A stretch of DNA of 64,000 nucleotides, taken from positions 2,886,001 through 2,950,000 of the forward strand of contig NZ_CP014691.1 in assembly GCF_002005465.1 (NCBI RefSeq), in the 5' to 3' direction. Source of the DNA: Neoasaia chiangmaiensis (lineage in GTDB: Bacteria > Pseudomonadota > Alphaproteobacteria > Acetobacterales > Acetobacteraceae). Shown here piece after piece: positions 26,855-37,174 of this stretch. Position 1 is the first letter of the stretch. Every line of letters starts with the position of its first letter. The notes beneath the pieces were generated by a model. The model ran no database searches and was not told where the DNA came from. It saw only the letters and a program-made list of their open reading frames with translations. The position numbers and the translations under genes were made by a program.

Positions 26855-28426
26855 ATGACCATCGACCATCCTTCTTTCGGCCGTATCGACGACAATCGCG
26901 TTATCATTTTCGATACGACACTCCGTGACGGCGAGCAGTCGCCGGGCTTCTCCATGAATCTGGATGAGAAGCTGCGGATGGCGAAGGCGCTGGAGGATCT
27001 CGGCGTCGATGTCATCGAGGCCGGTTTTCCCGTCGCGTCGCCGGGTGATTTCGAAAGCGTGCGACGCATTGCCGAGACGTTGAAGGAGACCGTTGTCTGC
27101 GGTCTGGCGCGTAGTGGTGGCAAGCGTGACATCGAAGCGGCGGGTGAGGCCATCGCACCGGCCCGGCGTCGTCGTATCCACAGCTTCATCTCCACGTCGC
27201 CGCTGCACATGAAATACAAGCTGCGGATGGAGCCGGAAACGGTGCTGGATCTGATTGCCTCCGGCAATCAGGCTGCCCGTCGCTATGCGGACGATGTGGA
27301 GTGGTCGGCGGAAGACGGATCGCGCACCGAACCGGAATTTCTGTGCCGTTGCGTGGAAACGGCGATCAGGAACGGCGCGACGACCATCAACATCCCGGAT
27401 ACGGTCGGCTATGCGACGCCGGACGAGATGCGCGCGATCTTCAATATGCTGCGTGAACGTGTGCCGGGGGCGGAGAAGGTTATTTTCTCGGCGCACAACC
27501 ATAACGATCTGGGTCTGGCCGTTGCCAATACGCTTTCGTCGCTCGACGGCGGCGCGCGCCAGATCGAGTGCACGATCAACGGCATCGGCGAGCGCGCGGG
27601 GAACGCGGCGCTGGAAGAGATCGTCATGGCGATCCGCACGCGGCAGGACAAGTTCGCCTATACCAACGGCATCCAGACGCCGAAACTCCTGAGTGTTTCG
27701 CGCATGCTGGCCAATATCACCAGCTTCGATGTCCAGCCGAACAAGGCGATCGTCGGGCGCAATGCCTTCGCGCATGAAAGCGGCATCCATCAGGACGGCA
27801 TTCTCAAGAATGCCCAGACCTATGAGATCATGACGCCGGAGAGCGTGGGCTGGACCAAGACATCACTGGTGCTGGGCAAGCATTCGGGACGTGCTGCATT
27901 CCGCGACAAGCTGGCATCGCTGGGCTACCAACTGGAAGATGCGATGGTTCAGCAGGCCTTCGAGCGGTTCAAAATTCTGGCCGATCAGAAAAAGACGGTT
28001 TTCGACGACGATATCCGTGCGCTGGTGGATGACGAAACGCGAGATCACGAACACATCCGCTTCGTATCGCTGGAATTGATTGCAGGATCGAAGCGCCCGG
28101 CCCAGGCGACGCTGGAACTCAATGTCGATGGCGATGTCCGTTTCGCGACGGTTGCTGGCAACGGTCCTGTGGATGCGGCTTTCCGCGCGATCCAGGAAGT
28201 GTTTCCGCACGAAGCCAGTCTGGCCCTGTTCTCCGTCGGCGCGGTGACCGAGGGAACCGATGCGCAGGCGCGGACGACGGTGCGTCTGGAAGAGGCCGGC
28301 AAGCTGGTGGACGGGCAGGGGGCGGATGCCGATACGGTCGTCTCGGCGGTAAGGGCCTACGTGCACGCCCTGAATAAACTTCTGGTGAAGCGCGTACGGA
28401 CGGAACCGGCAGCCCTGAGCGCCTGA
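26855..28426 (+). CDS. leuA: 2-isopropylmalate synthase
   Basis: This 523-residue cytosolic enzyme condenses acetyl-CoA with 2-oxoisovalerate, the first committed step of leucine synthesis. The DRE-TIM domain shows IFDTTLRDGEQSPGFSMN and the metal-binding FSAHNHNDLG. The C-terminal LeuA dimer domain for leucine feedback begins near residue 385. I chose ATG 26855 because the protein N-terminus (MTIDHPSFGRIDDNRVIIFD) is family-like from there. A longer in-frame start at 26696 lies inside the leader region. The leader peptide and attenuator upstream suggest control by leucine supply. The gene ends before a strong terminator. Confidence 0.95.
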   Translation: MTIDHPSFGRIDDNRVIIFDTTLRDGEQSPGFSMNLDEKLRMAKALEDLGVDVIEAGFPVASPGDFESVRRIAETLKETVVCGLARSGGKRDIEAAGEAIAPARRRRIHSFISTSPLHMKYKLRMEPETVLDLIASGNQAARRYADDVEWSAEDGSRTEPEFLCRCVETAIRNGATTINIPDTVGYATPDEMRAIFNMLRERVPGAEKVIFSAHNHNDLGLAVANTLSSLDGGARQIECTINGIGERAGNAALEEIVMAIRTRQDKFAYTNGIQTPKLLSVSRMLANITSFDVQPNKAIVGRNAFAHESGIHQDGILKNAQTYEIMTPESVGWTKTSLVLGKHSGRAAFRDKLASLGYQLEDAMVQQAFERFKILADQKKTVFDDDIRALVDDETRDHEHIRFVSLELIAGSKRPAQATLELNVDGDVRFATVAGNGPVDAAFRAIQEVFPHEASLALFSVGAVTEGTDAQARTTVRLEEAGKLVDGQGADADTVVSAVRAYVHALNKLLVKRVRTEPAALSA

Positions 28427-28433
28427 ACGCTGG

Positions 28434-28470
28434 AAACCCACTCGAGCATTCATGCCTCGAGTGGGTTTTT
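28434..28470. terminator. Bidirectional rho-independent terminator after leuA
   Basis: AAACCCACTCGAG (28434-28446) pairs perfectly with CTCGAGTGGGTTT (28456-28468) across a nine-base loop and ends in a run of five Ts. It serves leuA on the plus strand and the convergent glycine-zipper lipoprotein gene on the minus strand. Confidence 0.92.
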
Positions 28471-28477
28471 ACTTTAG

Positions 28478-28891
28478 TCAGTAGCCATTGTTGTAGTTCG
28501 GGGGTGGGGCATACTGGCCTTGTGGATAGGGCTGCTGCTGACCCTGGTAATAGCCACCCTGTTGGTAGTTGGGGGGATAGTTGGGGCGGGCATAGCCGTT
28601 ATTGCTGCCCTGGTTGTAATAGCCGCCCTGGCTGTATCCGCCACGGTTCGGCGTCGTGACGGCGCCAGCGCCCGCTCCCAGTGCACCGCCGGCGAGTGCG
28701 CCGATCGCAGCGCCCCGACCACCACCGGCGAGTGCGCCGATCGCCGCACCTGTTCCGCCGCCGATCAGCCCGCCGCCGAGGGCGCGGGAACCGGGATCGT
28801 AGGGATTGGTGCAGCCCGCCAGCAATGCTGCGGTGCCGGCCAGCCCCATAAGGGCACTGGCGCGACGACCGAGGCTTCGAGTTTTCGTCAT
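28478..28891 (-). CDS. Glycine-zipper lipoprotein with Gln/Tyr/Pro-rich tail
   Basis: This 137-residue lipoprotein has a lipobox LLAGC (Cys27) and then NPYDPGSRALGGG. A glycine-zipper segment follows (repeated GGxxGAAIGALAGG) that could insert in a membrane. The C-terminal tail of about 55 residues is rich in Tyr, Gln, Asn, Gly and Pro. Such YMGG/2TM glycine-zipper proteins are usually of unknown envelope function. AAGG lies seven bases upstream of the ATG. The next gene upstream (28910) is a shorter paralogue sharing the same core. Confidence 0.75.
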   Translation of the reverse strand: MTKTRSLGRRASALMGLAGTAALLAGCTNPYDPGSRALGGGLIGGGTGAAIGALAGGGRGAAIGALAGGALGAGAGAVTTPNRGGYSQGGYYNQGSNNGYARPNYPPNYQQGGYYQGQQQPYPQGQYAPPPNYNNGY

Positions 28892-28909
28892 ATTCAGCCT
28901 TCTTGTTTC

Positions 28910-29173
28910 TTAGTAGCCGCGGCCCCGGCTCGGCGTGGTCGCCGCGCCGCCTGCCGCTCCGACGGCGCCGCCTGTCAGCGCACCGATGGCAGCGCCGCGT
29001 CCGCCGCCCGCCAGGGCGCCGATGCCGGCACCGGCGCCCGCGCCGATCAGTGCGCCGGACCCGGCGCGTGCGCCCGGATCATACGGATCTCCGCAGCCGC
29101 CCAGCGCCAGCATGCCGGCGCAGGAGGCGGCAATGACAGCACGACGAAGCGTGTGCGGTGAGAACTTAGTCAT
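28910..29173 (-). CDS. Glycine-zipper lipoprotein, short paralogue
   Basis: This 87-residue lipoprotein has lipobox LALGGC (Cys26) followed by GDPYDPGARAGSG and a glycine-zipper stretch GALAGGGRGAAIGAL. It shares the C-x-PYDPG-R and zipper core with the gene just downstream but ends soon after the zipper (ATTPSRGRGY). GGGAGAG lies eight bases before ATG 29173, so I rejected the longer upstream start. The 18-base spacing implies cotranscription of the two. Confidence 0.75.
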   Translation of the reverse strand: MTKFSPHTLRRAVIAASCAGMLALGGCGDPYDPGARAGSGALIGAGAGAGIGALAGGGRGAAIGALTGGAVGAAGGAATTPSRGRGY

Positions 29174-30556
<1,383 letters not shown>

Positions 30557-30578
30557 GACACGAAGCCGGCGGTCCGTC

Positions 30579-31520
30579 ATGCTTTCCATCCAGGCCCGGC
30601 AGGCGCTCGCCAAGCTCGTTCTTCCCCTGTTGTTCGTGCTGGCGTTCGCTTTCATCCTTGTGGGACAGGTGCGTCATGCTCTTGTCGACAAGGCGCGGAT
30701 GGACATCGCCGATGCGCTGGCGCCGGCCTACGGGCTGATGGCGGCGCCCGGCGAGCATGCCGGGACGCTGTGGCGGGAGTTCCGGGGCTTCCTGCATCTG
30801 GACGCGGAAAACGCGCGCCTTCGTGACGAGAACGCGAAACTGCGGCGCTGGTATGATGTGGCGGTGGCGCTGGCGAACGAGAATGCGCAGCTGAAAGCGA
30901 ATCTTCACTGGATTCCGGACAATGCGCCGAGCTTCGTGACCGGGCATGCCCTGCGGGATGCAGGCGGGGTCTACAGCCGCGCCATCCTTCTGGCGGTAGG
31001 CGACGGCAATGCCGTGCATGTCGGCGACGTGGCGATGGACGCCGCCGCACTGATCGGCCGCGTTTCGGAAGTCGGTGCGCATACCGTGCGTATCCTGCTC
31101 ATCAACGACGATGCCAGTCGGATTCCGGTGACGCTCGCGGCATCTCATGGAACGGCGATCATGGCAGGCGATGGCACGTCCACGCCGCGCCTGCTGTATT
31201 ACGCGCAGGAAAATCATCCCGTGGAAGGTGAGCGGGTCCTGACGAGCGAGCAGACGCCCCCCGGTGCACCGGGCGACACGGCGCTGGCCGGGCTGCCGGG
31301 CGGTCTGCCGATCGGCACGGTGCATTATGTGCGCCCCGGCGCCCCGGTGGTGGTGCCCGACGGTGGGCTTTCACATCCCGACATCGTCCGGGTTTTCGAT
31401 TACGGTCGCCCCGCGCAGGACGCGCCGGATGCTCCCGGGCGCGTGAAACGCATGCCATTGCCCACGAATCCGGGCTTGCCGAGCTTCATGCTGCCGCTTT
31501 CGAAACCGGGGCAGGGTTGA
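30579..31520 (+). CDS. mreC: Rod shape-determining protein MreC
   Basis: This 313-residue bitopic protein links MreB and the cell-wall synthases. It has one N-terminal membrane helix (about 13-30), a heptad-like segment (ENARLRDENAKLRRW, about 75-89) and two beta-barrel domains with GRVSEVG and AGLPGGLPIGTV. The last 30 residues are Pro-rich. It starts 22 bases after mreB and ends four bases before mreD. Confidence 0.93.
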   Translation: MLSIQARQALAKLVLPLLFVLAFAFILVGQVRHALVDKARMDIADALAPAYGLMAAPGEHAGTLWREFRGFLHLDAENARLRDENAKLRRWYDVAVALANENAQLKANLHWIPDNAPSFVTGHALRDAGGVYSRAILLAVGDGNAVHVGDVAMDAAALIGRVSEVGAHTVRILLINDDASRIPVTLAASHGTAIMAGDGTSTPRLLYYAQENHPVEGERVLTSEQTPPGAPGDTALAGLPGGLPIGTVHYVRPGAPVVVPDGGLSHPDIVRVFDYGRPAQDAPDAPGRVKRMPLPTNPGLPSFMLPLSKPGQG

Positions 31521-31524
31521 CGCG

Positions 31525-32091
31525 ATGGTTGCGGAACATCCCCGTCCGGAAGCGCATCCGGGCATCGAGCCGAAGAAAACGTGGCGTCGTCAGGTAGATA
31601 TGGCGATTCGCTCCTCGCTGCCATGCCTGTTCGTTCTGCTGTCGTCGTTCGTCCTTTCTGCGCCGTTCGGCCTGCCGGGCGAAGCGGAATTGCTGTTCGG
31701 CGTCGGATTCGGCACCGTTTTTTTCTGGTCGGCGCATCGACCGGCTTCCATGCCGGCATGGGCGGTGTTCCTGATCGGGTTGATCGCCGATCTGTTGAGC
31801 TTCGGGCCACCGGGTACGATTCTGCTGGCCTTTCTGGTCGCCCATGGCGTGGCGCATACGTGGCGTTATGGGTTGAGCCGCATCAACTTTTTGCTGGCAT
31901 GGTCGGCACTGGCCCTGCTGGCTTTGATTTTGTCGTTGTTTCAATGGTTCATGGCATGTATCGGAGCGCTGCGTCTGATGTCCCCGGCGCCATCCCTCTT
32001 TCAAGCGGCTCTGACAATCGGTATCTATCCGACATTGAGCGCGTTATTCGTGTGGGCGCATCGAGCGGTCGTCAATCCGGAACGAACCTGA
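31525..32091 (+). CDS. mreD: Rod shape-determining protein MreD
   Basis: This 188-residue polytopic protein has about five membrane helices after a 30-residue cytoplasmic N-terminus. It contains FLIGLIADLLSFGPPGTILLA split across a helix pair, typical of MreD. Sequence conservation in this family is low, so the call rests on topology and on position between mreC and mrdA. It likely stabilises the MreC-PBP2 complex. Confidence 0.88.
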   Translation: MVAEHPRPEAHPGIEPKKTWRRQVDMAIRSSLPCLFVLLSSFVLSAPFGLPGEAELLFGVGFGTVFFWSAHRPASMPAWAVFLIGLIADLLSFGPPGTILLAFLVAHGVAHTWRYGLSRINFLLAWSALALLALILSLFQWFMACIGALRLMSPAPSLFQAALTIGIYPTLSALFVWAHRAVVNPERT

Positions 32092-32199
32092 AGGTCGTTG
32101 TCATAGCATGAACTCCTGCCGTGATCCGAAGCGCGCGCGCCATCGCGCCAGGTTTGGTTCCAGACATGGCGGGCAGCGTGTGTCGGGGCAGCGCCCCTG

Positions 32200-34116
32200 A
32201 TGAAACTCCCCAAATTCTCCGGCAGGAAGCCGATATCGCGGCTGATGCCGCGTCGCGAGCCGATCAAGCCGTCACGCGGGATCTTCACGCGCCGGGCGCT
32301 TGTCGTTCTGGCTGCGCAGGCCGGTGTTCTGGGCGTTCTGGGGCAGCGCCTCTACAATCTGCAAGTCGTCGATGGCGACCGCTTGAAGCAGCTGGCGGTC
32401 AGGAACCGCACGAGCAAGCGCCTCCTCGCGCCGGCGCGTGGGACGATCAACGATCGCTTCGGCGTGCAGCTTGCCGGCAACAAGGTCAACTGGCGGGCGC
32501 TGCTGATGCCGGAGGAGACGACGGATATTTCCGCCGTCATCTCTCGTTTCGCCCAGATCGTGCCGCTGGACGACCGGGATCATGCGCGGATCGAGCGCGA
32601 TCTGCGGCACATGCGCAAATACGTGCCGGTTTCGCTGAAGGATTTCCTGACCTGGGACGACATGGCGCGGATCGAACTGAACGCGCCCAGCCTGCCGGGT
32701 GTGTTTGTCGATATCGGTTCGACCCGCCTTTATCCGTTGGGGCCGTTGCTGGCGCATATTGTCGGCTACGTGGCGCCGCCGAACGAGCACGACGTGGCGA
32801 GCTCGCCCATGATGGCCCTGCCGGGCATGCGCGCGGGGCGTGCGGGAATCGAGCAGACGCAGGATGCGCTTTTGCGCGGCGAACCCGGTTCGGTGGAGAT
32901 GGAGGTCAACTCCCTCGGTCGCGTGATGGGCGAAATCGATCGCGAGGAAGGGCGACAGGGCGACGAACTGACGCTGACGATCGATGCGGGTCTGCAGCAG
33001 ATGGTGCTCAACCGCATCGCCGACCAGTCCGCAAGCGCCGTGGTGATGGATTGCCGTAATGGCGAGGTGCTGGCGATGGTCAGCACGCCATCGTTCGATC
33101 CGTCGCTTTTCGACTCGGGCGTCAGCCATGCGCAGTGGATCGAATGGACGGACAATGTCCGCACGCCCCTAATCAACAAGGCCGTCTCCGGTGTCTATCC
33201 GCCAGGTTCGACCTTCAAGCCGGCGGTCGGACTGGCCGCGCTCAAGTCGGGGGCGTTGTCGCCGGAGGATCGTTTTTCGTGCCCCGGCTATTACGACATG
33301 GGGGGCGTGCGCTTCCATTGCTGGTCGCGCTGGGGGCATGGCACGATCAACATGCGTGAGGCGCTGATGCTCTCATGCGACGTCTATTTCTATCAGGCCG
33401 CGCGCAAGGCGGGGATGGACCCGATCAAGGCGGTCGCCAACGGGTTCGGCCTCGGCACCAAGCTCGATATCGAATTGCCGCATATCCGTTCGGGCGTCAT
33501 TCCCACGCCGGACTGGCGTCGTGAGCACGGACACCACTGGAACGGTGGCGATACGGTGAATGCCGGCATCGGTCAGGGCTTCGTGCAGGTGACGCCGCTC
33601 GAACTGGCGACCTATGTCTCGCGTATCGCCTCGGGTCGGAATGTGCAGCCGCATCTGGTGCGCCGGGTCGATGATCGGTCGTCGGATCTCGGCAAGCTGG
33701 ATGCGGCGGCGCCACTGGATATCGCGCCGGCGCATCTGGAGATCATCCGCGGCGGCATGTTCGATGTGGTGAATGCCAAACGCGGCACCGCGCCCAAGGC
33801 AAAACTCGACCTGCCAAATGTGCAGATGGCGGGCAAGACGGGTTCCGCGCAGGTGCGCCGTGTGTCCCGCGCCCTGCGCGAGAGCGGCCATTTCAACTCG
33901 ATGTCTCTCCCCTGGGAAGAGCGGCCGCACGCGCTGTTCATCTGCTTCGCGCCGTTCGATGCTCCGCGCTATGCCGTGTCGGTCGTGATCGAGCATGGCA
34001 ATGCGGGTGCGGATGCGGCGGCACCGCTGGCGCGTGACATCATGACGGATGTGCTGACGCGCGATCCGGTCAATCATCTTCACGAACCCGGCCAGACGGT
34101 CGCGGACGCCGAATGA
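32200..34116 (+). CDS. mrdA: Penicillin-binding protein 2 (peptidoglycan transpeptidase)
   Basis: This 638-residue class B PBP crosslinks peptidoglycan during elongation. One membrane anchor lies near residues 32-48, followed by a dimerisation domain. The transpeptidase motifs are SxxK at Ser337-Lys340 (PPGSTFKPA), SxN-type SCD at 392-394 and KTGS at 546-549. SCD in place of SxN is usual for PBP2. The 108-base gap after mreD is the longest in this operon and might hold a secondary promoter. Confidence 0.95.
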   Translation: MKLPKFSGRKPISRLMPRREPIKPSRGIFTRRALVVLAAQAGVLGVLGQRLYNLQVVDGDRLKQLAVRNRTSKRLLAPARGTINDRFGVQLAGNKVNWRALLMPEETTDISAVISRFAQIVPLDDRDHARIERDLRHMRKYVPVSLKDFLTWDDMARIELNAPSLPGVFVDIGSTRLYPLGPLLAHIVGYVAPPNEHDVASSPMMALPGMRAGRAGIEQTQDALLRGEPGSVEMEVNSLGRVMGEIDREEGRQGDELTLTIDAGLQQMVLNRIADQSASAVVMDCRNGEVLAMVSTPSFDPSLFDSGVSHAQWIEWTDNVRTPLINKAVSGVYPPGSTFKPAVGLAALKSGALSPEDRFSCPGYYDMGGVRFHCWSRWGHGTINMREALMLSCDVYFYQAARKAGMDPIKAVANGFGLGTKLDIELPHIRSGVIPTPDWRREHGHHWNGGDTVNAGIGQGFVQVTPLELATYVSRIASGRNVQPHLVRRVDDRSSDLGKLDAAAPLDIAPAHLEIIRGGMFDVVNAKRGTAPKAKLDLPNVQMAGKTGSAQVRRVSRALRESGHFNSMSLPWEERPHALFICFAPFDAPRYAVSVVIEHGNAGADAAAPLARDIMTDVLTRDPVNHLHEPGQTVADAE

Positions 34117-34137
34117 ACCGCGCTATAGCCTGAACGC

Positions 34138-35292
34138 ATGAATCTCCAGAAACGTCTTTGGCGGCCGGAGCCCAGCTTCAGGCTGCTGGCGAAGCTCATT
34201 CAGGTCAACTGGCTTTATGTCCTGCTGATCTGCGCGCTGGCGGGCGTCGGCTATCTGGCATTGTATTCGGCGGGCGGTGGAACGGCGAAAACGTTCGCCG
34301 CGCCGCAGATCGCGCGCTTCGGCTTCGGGCTCATCATGATGGTGGCCGTGGCGCTGCTGAGCCCACGCGTCCTGAAGATCCTGTCGGTGCCGATCTATCT
34401 CGTATCGGTCGGGCTGCTCGTGCTGGTGCTGCGCATGGGGCATGTGGGTAAAGGGGCGGAACGCTGGATCAATCTGGCAGGCATGCAGTTCCAGCCATCC
34501 GAATTCGCCAAGATCGCCCTCGTGCTGGCGCTGTCGACATGGTTCTGCCGAATCGACCCGAAGCGGATGGGTAATCCCCTGCGCCTGATCCCACCGGCGC
34601 TGATGACCCTGTTGCCGGTCGCGCTGGTGCTGAAGGAGCCCAATCTGGGCACGGCGGTCATTATCGGGACGATCGGAGCAACACTGTTCTTCACGGCGGG
34701 AATGCGTCTTTGGCAGATTGCCATCCTGCTGGCGCCGGTGCCGTTTCTTGGCAAGGTCGTCTACGGCCATCTGCACGACTACCAGAAAGCGCGCATCGAC
34801 ACCTTCCTGCATCCCGAGCACGATCCACTCGGCGCGGGCTATAACATCATCCAGTCCAAGATCGCGCTCGGTTCGGGCGGCATGTGGGGGGAGGGCTATC
34901 TGCACGGTTCGCAGGGGCAACTCAACTTCCTGCCGGAGAAACAGACCGATTTCATCTTCACCATGATCGGTGAGGAATGGGGCTATGCGGGTGCGATCTC
35001 CGTCATCGGCCTGTTGGGCATCATGATTCTGGGCGGAATGCTGATCGCGCTGCGGAGCCGGAACCAGTTCGGACGCTTGCTGGGGCTGGGGATTTCGGTC
35101 GATCTGTTTCTTTATTGCGCGGTCAATCTCTCGATGGTCATGGGCGTCATTCCCGTCGGGGGCGTGCCGCTGCCCCTGATTTCCTACGGCGGCTCGGCGA
35201 TGCTGACGATGATGTTCGGTTTTGGTCTGCTGATGTCCGCCTGGGTGCACCGGAACGAGCGTGATCGCCCGAGTGAGGACACTGACGCTTGA
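34138..35292 (+). CDS. mrdB: Rod shape-determining peptidoglycan glycosyltransferase RodA
   Basis: This 384-residue SEDS-family integral membrane enzyme polymerises lipid II into glycan strands together with PBP2. About ten helices are visible. SEDS blocks include GKGAERWINLAGMQFQPSE, KEPNLGTAVI, the LPEKQTDFIFTMIGEEWG loop and PLPLISYGGSA. It starts 21 bases after mrdA. Its stop overlaps the next start by four bases (TTGA). Confidence 0.95.
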   Translation: MNLQKRLWRPEPSFRLLAKLIQVNWLYVLLICALAGVGYLALYSAGGGTAKTFAAPQIARFGFGLIMMVAVALLSPRVLKILSVPIYLVSVGLLVLVLRMGHVGKGAERWINLAGMQFQPSEFAKIALVLALSTWFCRIDPKRMGNPLRLIPPALMTLLPVALVLKEPNLGTAVIIGTIGATLFFTAGMRLWQIAILLAPVPFLGKVVYGHLHDYQKARIDTFLHPEHDPLGAGYNIIQSKIALGSGGMWGEGYLHGSQGQLNFLPEKQTDFIFTMIGEEWGYAGAISVIGLLGIMILGGMLIALRSRNQFGRLLGLGISVDLFLYCAVNLSMVMGVIPVGGVPLPLISYGGSAMLTMMFGFGLLMSAWVHRNERDRPSEDTDA

Positions 35293-35675
35293 ACCGCGTG
35301 CGGCCGCCGAGTGGTGCGGCGGTGCTTGCCTACCAGCGCAGTGTCTATAGCGCGCCGGGGCTGACGGCGCGTATCGGCCAGCAGGCGATCGGCTGGCCAC
35401 TGCCGGGGCGGTCGCTGATCCTGTTGAGCGCGTGCAATCCCAGCGGCCTGCGGCTTCCCGACCGGACGAATGCACGGCGCATGGCGTCTCTTGCCGCGCA
35501 ACTGCGTCCCTGGCCGTATCGTTTGGGCGCGGGGCGGTTGGGCAACTGGACGGAGGAGTTGTTCGTGGTGGCCATGCCGCTGGCGCGCGGTTGCGTTCTG
35601 GCGCGGCGCTATGGGCAGAATGCGATCGTGGCGATCCGGCGTGGACAGGCGGCGCGTCTGGTCTGGCTGGCCTGA
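35289..35675 (+). CDS. DUF3293 domain-containing protein
   Basis: This 128-residue cytosolic protein fits DUF3293, with LILLSACNPSG near the N-terminus, a WTEELFVVAMP core and GQNAIVAIRRG near the end. The function of the family is unknown. The start is TTG at 35289, overlapping the mrdB stop as TTGA; a GAGG site lies upstream. No other in-frame start fits. It may be translated by coupling to mrdB, but there is no established link to cell elongation. Confidence 0.75.
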   Translation: MNRVRPPSGAAVLAYQRSVYSAPGLTARIGQQAIGWPLPGRSLILLSACNPSGLRLPDRTNARRMASLAAQLRPWPYRLGAGRLGNWTEELFVVAMPLARGCVLARRYGQNAIVAIRRGQAARLVWLA

Positions 35676-35755
35676 CGACCGCGTCGCCATGATATCTTTT
35701 TCTGACAAAGAATGTCATGGTCCATAGGCGGCACTCGCACGTGGAGATTCCAGTC

Positions 35756-36109
35756 ATGCGCAATGCAGTATTTCTGCTGGTTCTGTTGCCGGAAATCGCT
35801 GTGGCACGCGGCTTCTCGACGGTTCTGCCGATGACGGTGCCGCCCGCCGATCCGAAGGCGGCAGCACCTTCCGGCGTTTATATCGATGCACCGTTGCCCA
35901 GTGCCACGCCCTTTGCGGCCGCCGCGCCGAAGCTGACGACGGCGGGGCATGTGCTGGAACTGGCACGCCACTTCTTTGACGGCGGCGGCCCGGTGACACA
36001 TGATCCGACCACCGGCACACCGATCGGCCAGTTCGGCGAGGCCTACACCTATGCCAGTCCGGTCGGACGCGGTCTTTCGTCGCAGATGCAGACTTTGGGC
36101 GTGCCCTGA
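35756..36109 (+). CDS. Small exported protein of unknown function
   Basis: This 117-residue product begins MRNAVFLLVLLPEIAVARG, a short signal peptide, followed by a Pro/Ala-rich segment. The C-terminal part reads HVLELARHFFDGGGPVTHDP. GGAG lies ten bases before ATG 35756. I recognise no family. It stands between the rod-shape operon and fabD. Confidence 0.5.
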   Translation: MRNAVFLLVLLPEIAVARGFSTVLPMTVPPADPKAAAPSGVYIDAPLPSATPFAAAAPKLTTAGHVLELARHFFDGGGPVTHDPTTGTPIGQFGEAYTYASPVGRGLSSQMQTLGVP

Positions 36110-36187
36110 ACAGGGCAATATTTGACATCCGGGCTGCGTCTCGCCATCACCCCACAACGTTTTTTTCGTTGCAGACAAGGTGATGCG

Positions 36188-37159
36188 ATGTCGGTGCATG
36201 CTTTCGTATTCCCGGGCCAGGGAAGCCAGTCCGTCGGGATGGGGTTGTCGCTTTTCGAGGCCTTCGGGACAGCGCGCGAGGTTTTTCAGGAAGTTGACGA
36301 CGCGCTGAACCAGAAGCTTTCCGAATTGATCTTCAGAGGCGAGCCGGATGAACTGACGCGCACCGAGAACGCCCAGCCGGCCCTGATGGCCGTTTCGATG
36401 GCCACGCTACGCGTGCTCGAAAGTGAAGGCGGTCTCAAGCTGCCGGATGTGGCGGCTCTGGTGGCCGGGCATTCCCTCGGTGAATATTCCGCCCTTGCCG
36501 CGGCCGGCTCGTTCGGTATCGCGCAGACGGCGCGGCTGCTGCGTCTGCGGGGTCAGGCCATGCAGCGTGCCGTTCCGGCGGGCGAAGGGGGGATGGCGGC
36601 CCTTCTGGGCGTCGATCTCGATCAGGCGCGCGCGATCTGTGAAACGGCGGCCGTGCTGAAGGTCAATGGCCAGCCGGACCGACAGGAAGTGCTCGAGGTC
36701 GCCAACGACAACGGCGGCGGTCAGGTCGTGGTCTCGGGCCAGCTGGACGCCGTGAAGCGCGCGATCGAGGAAGCCCGGTCGCGCGGCGTGAAGCGTGCCG
36801 TGCTGCTGCCGGTCTCCGCACCGTTTCATTGCTCCCTGATGCGCCCGGCCGCCGACGAGATGGCCGAAGCATTGGCGCGTGCCGATATCGCGGCGCCGGT
36901 CGTGCCCGTCGTGGCGAACGTGACGGCGGCCAAGGCAACCGATCCCGCGATGATCCGCGATCTGCTCGTGCGTCAGGTCACGGGCTCCGTGCGTTGGCGC
37001 GAGAGCGTGCAGGCGATGGCGGCGATGGGCGTGGACAGCATCGTGGAGCTGGGCGCGGGCAAGGTCCTGTCCGGCCTCGTGCGGCGCATCGACGGCGATC
37101 TGGCCGTAAAGAACGCCGGGACGCCGGATGAAATCGAAGCATTGCTCAAGACGCTCTGA
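36188..37159 (+). CDS. fabD: Malonyl-CoA:ACP transacylase
   Basis: This 323-residue cytosolic enzyme loads malonyl groups on acyl carrier protein. It opens FVFPGQGSQSVGMG. The catalytic Ser96 is in GHSLGEYSAL and His214 in SAPFHCSLM, with a conserved Gln in the NAQPAL segment. AAGG sits seven bases before ATG 36188; the earlier in-frame ATG at 36122 lacks a site. fabG follows after 15 bases. Confidence 0.96.
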   Translation: MSVHAFVFPGQGSQSVGMGLSLFEAFGTAREVFQEVDDALNQKLSELIFRGEPDELTRTENAQPALMAVSMATLRVLESEGGLKLPDVAALVAGHSLGEYSALAAAGSFGIAQTARLLRLRGQAMQRAVPAGEGGMAALLGVDLDQARAICETAAVLKVNGQPDRQEVLEVANDNGGGQVVVSGQLDAVKRAIEEARSRGVKRAVLLPVSAPFHCSLMRPAADEMAEALARADIAAPVVPVVANVTAAKATDPAMIRDLLVRQVTGSVRWRESVQAMAAMGVDSIVELGAGKVLSGLVRRIDGDLAVKNAGTPDEIEALLKTL

Positions 37160-37174
37160 GGAAGGAAAAAGATC

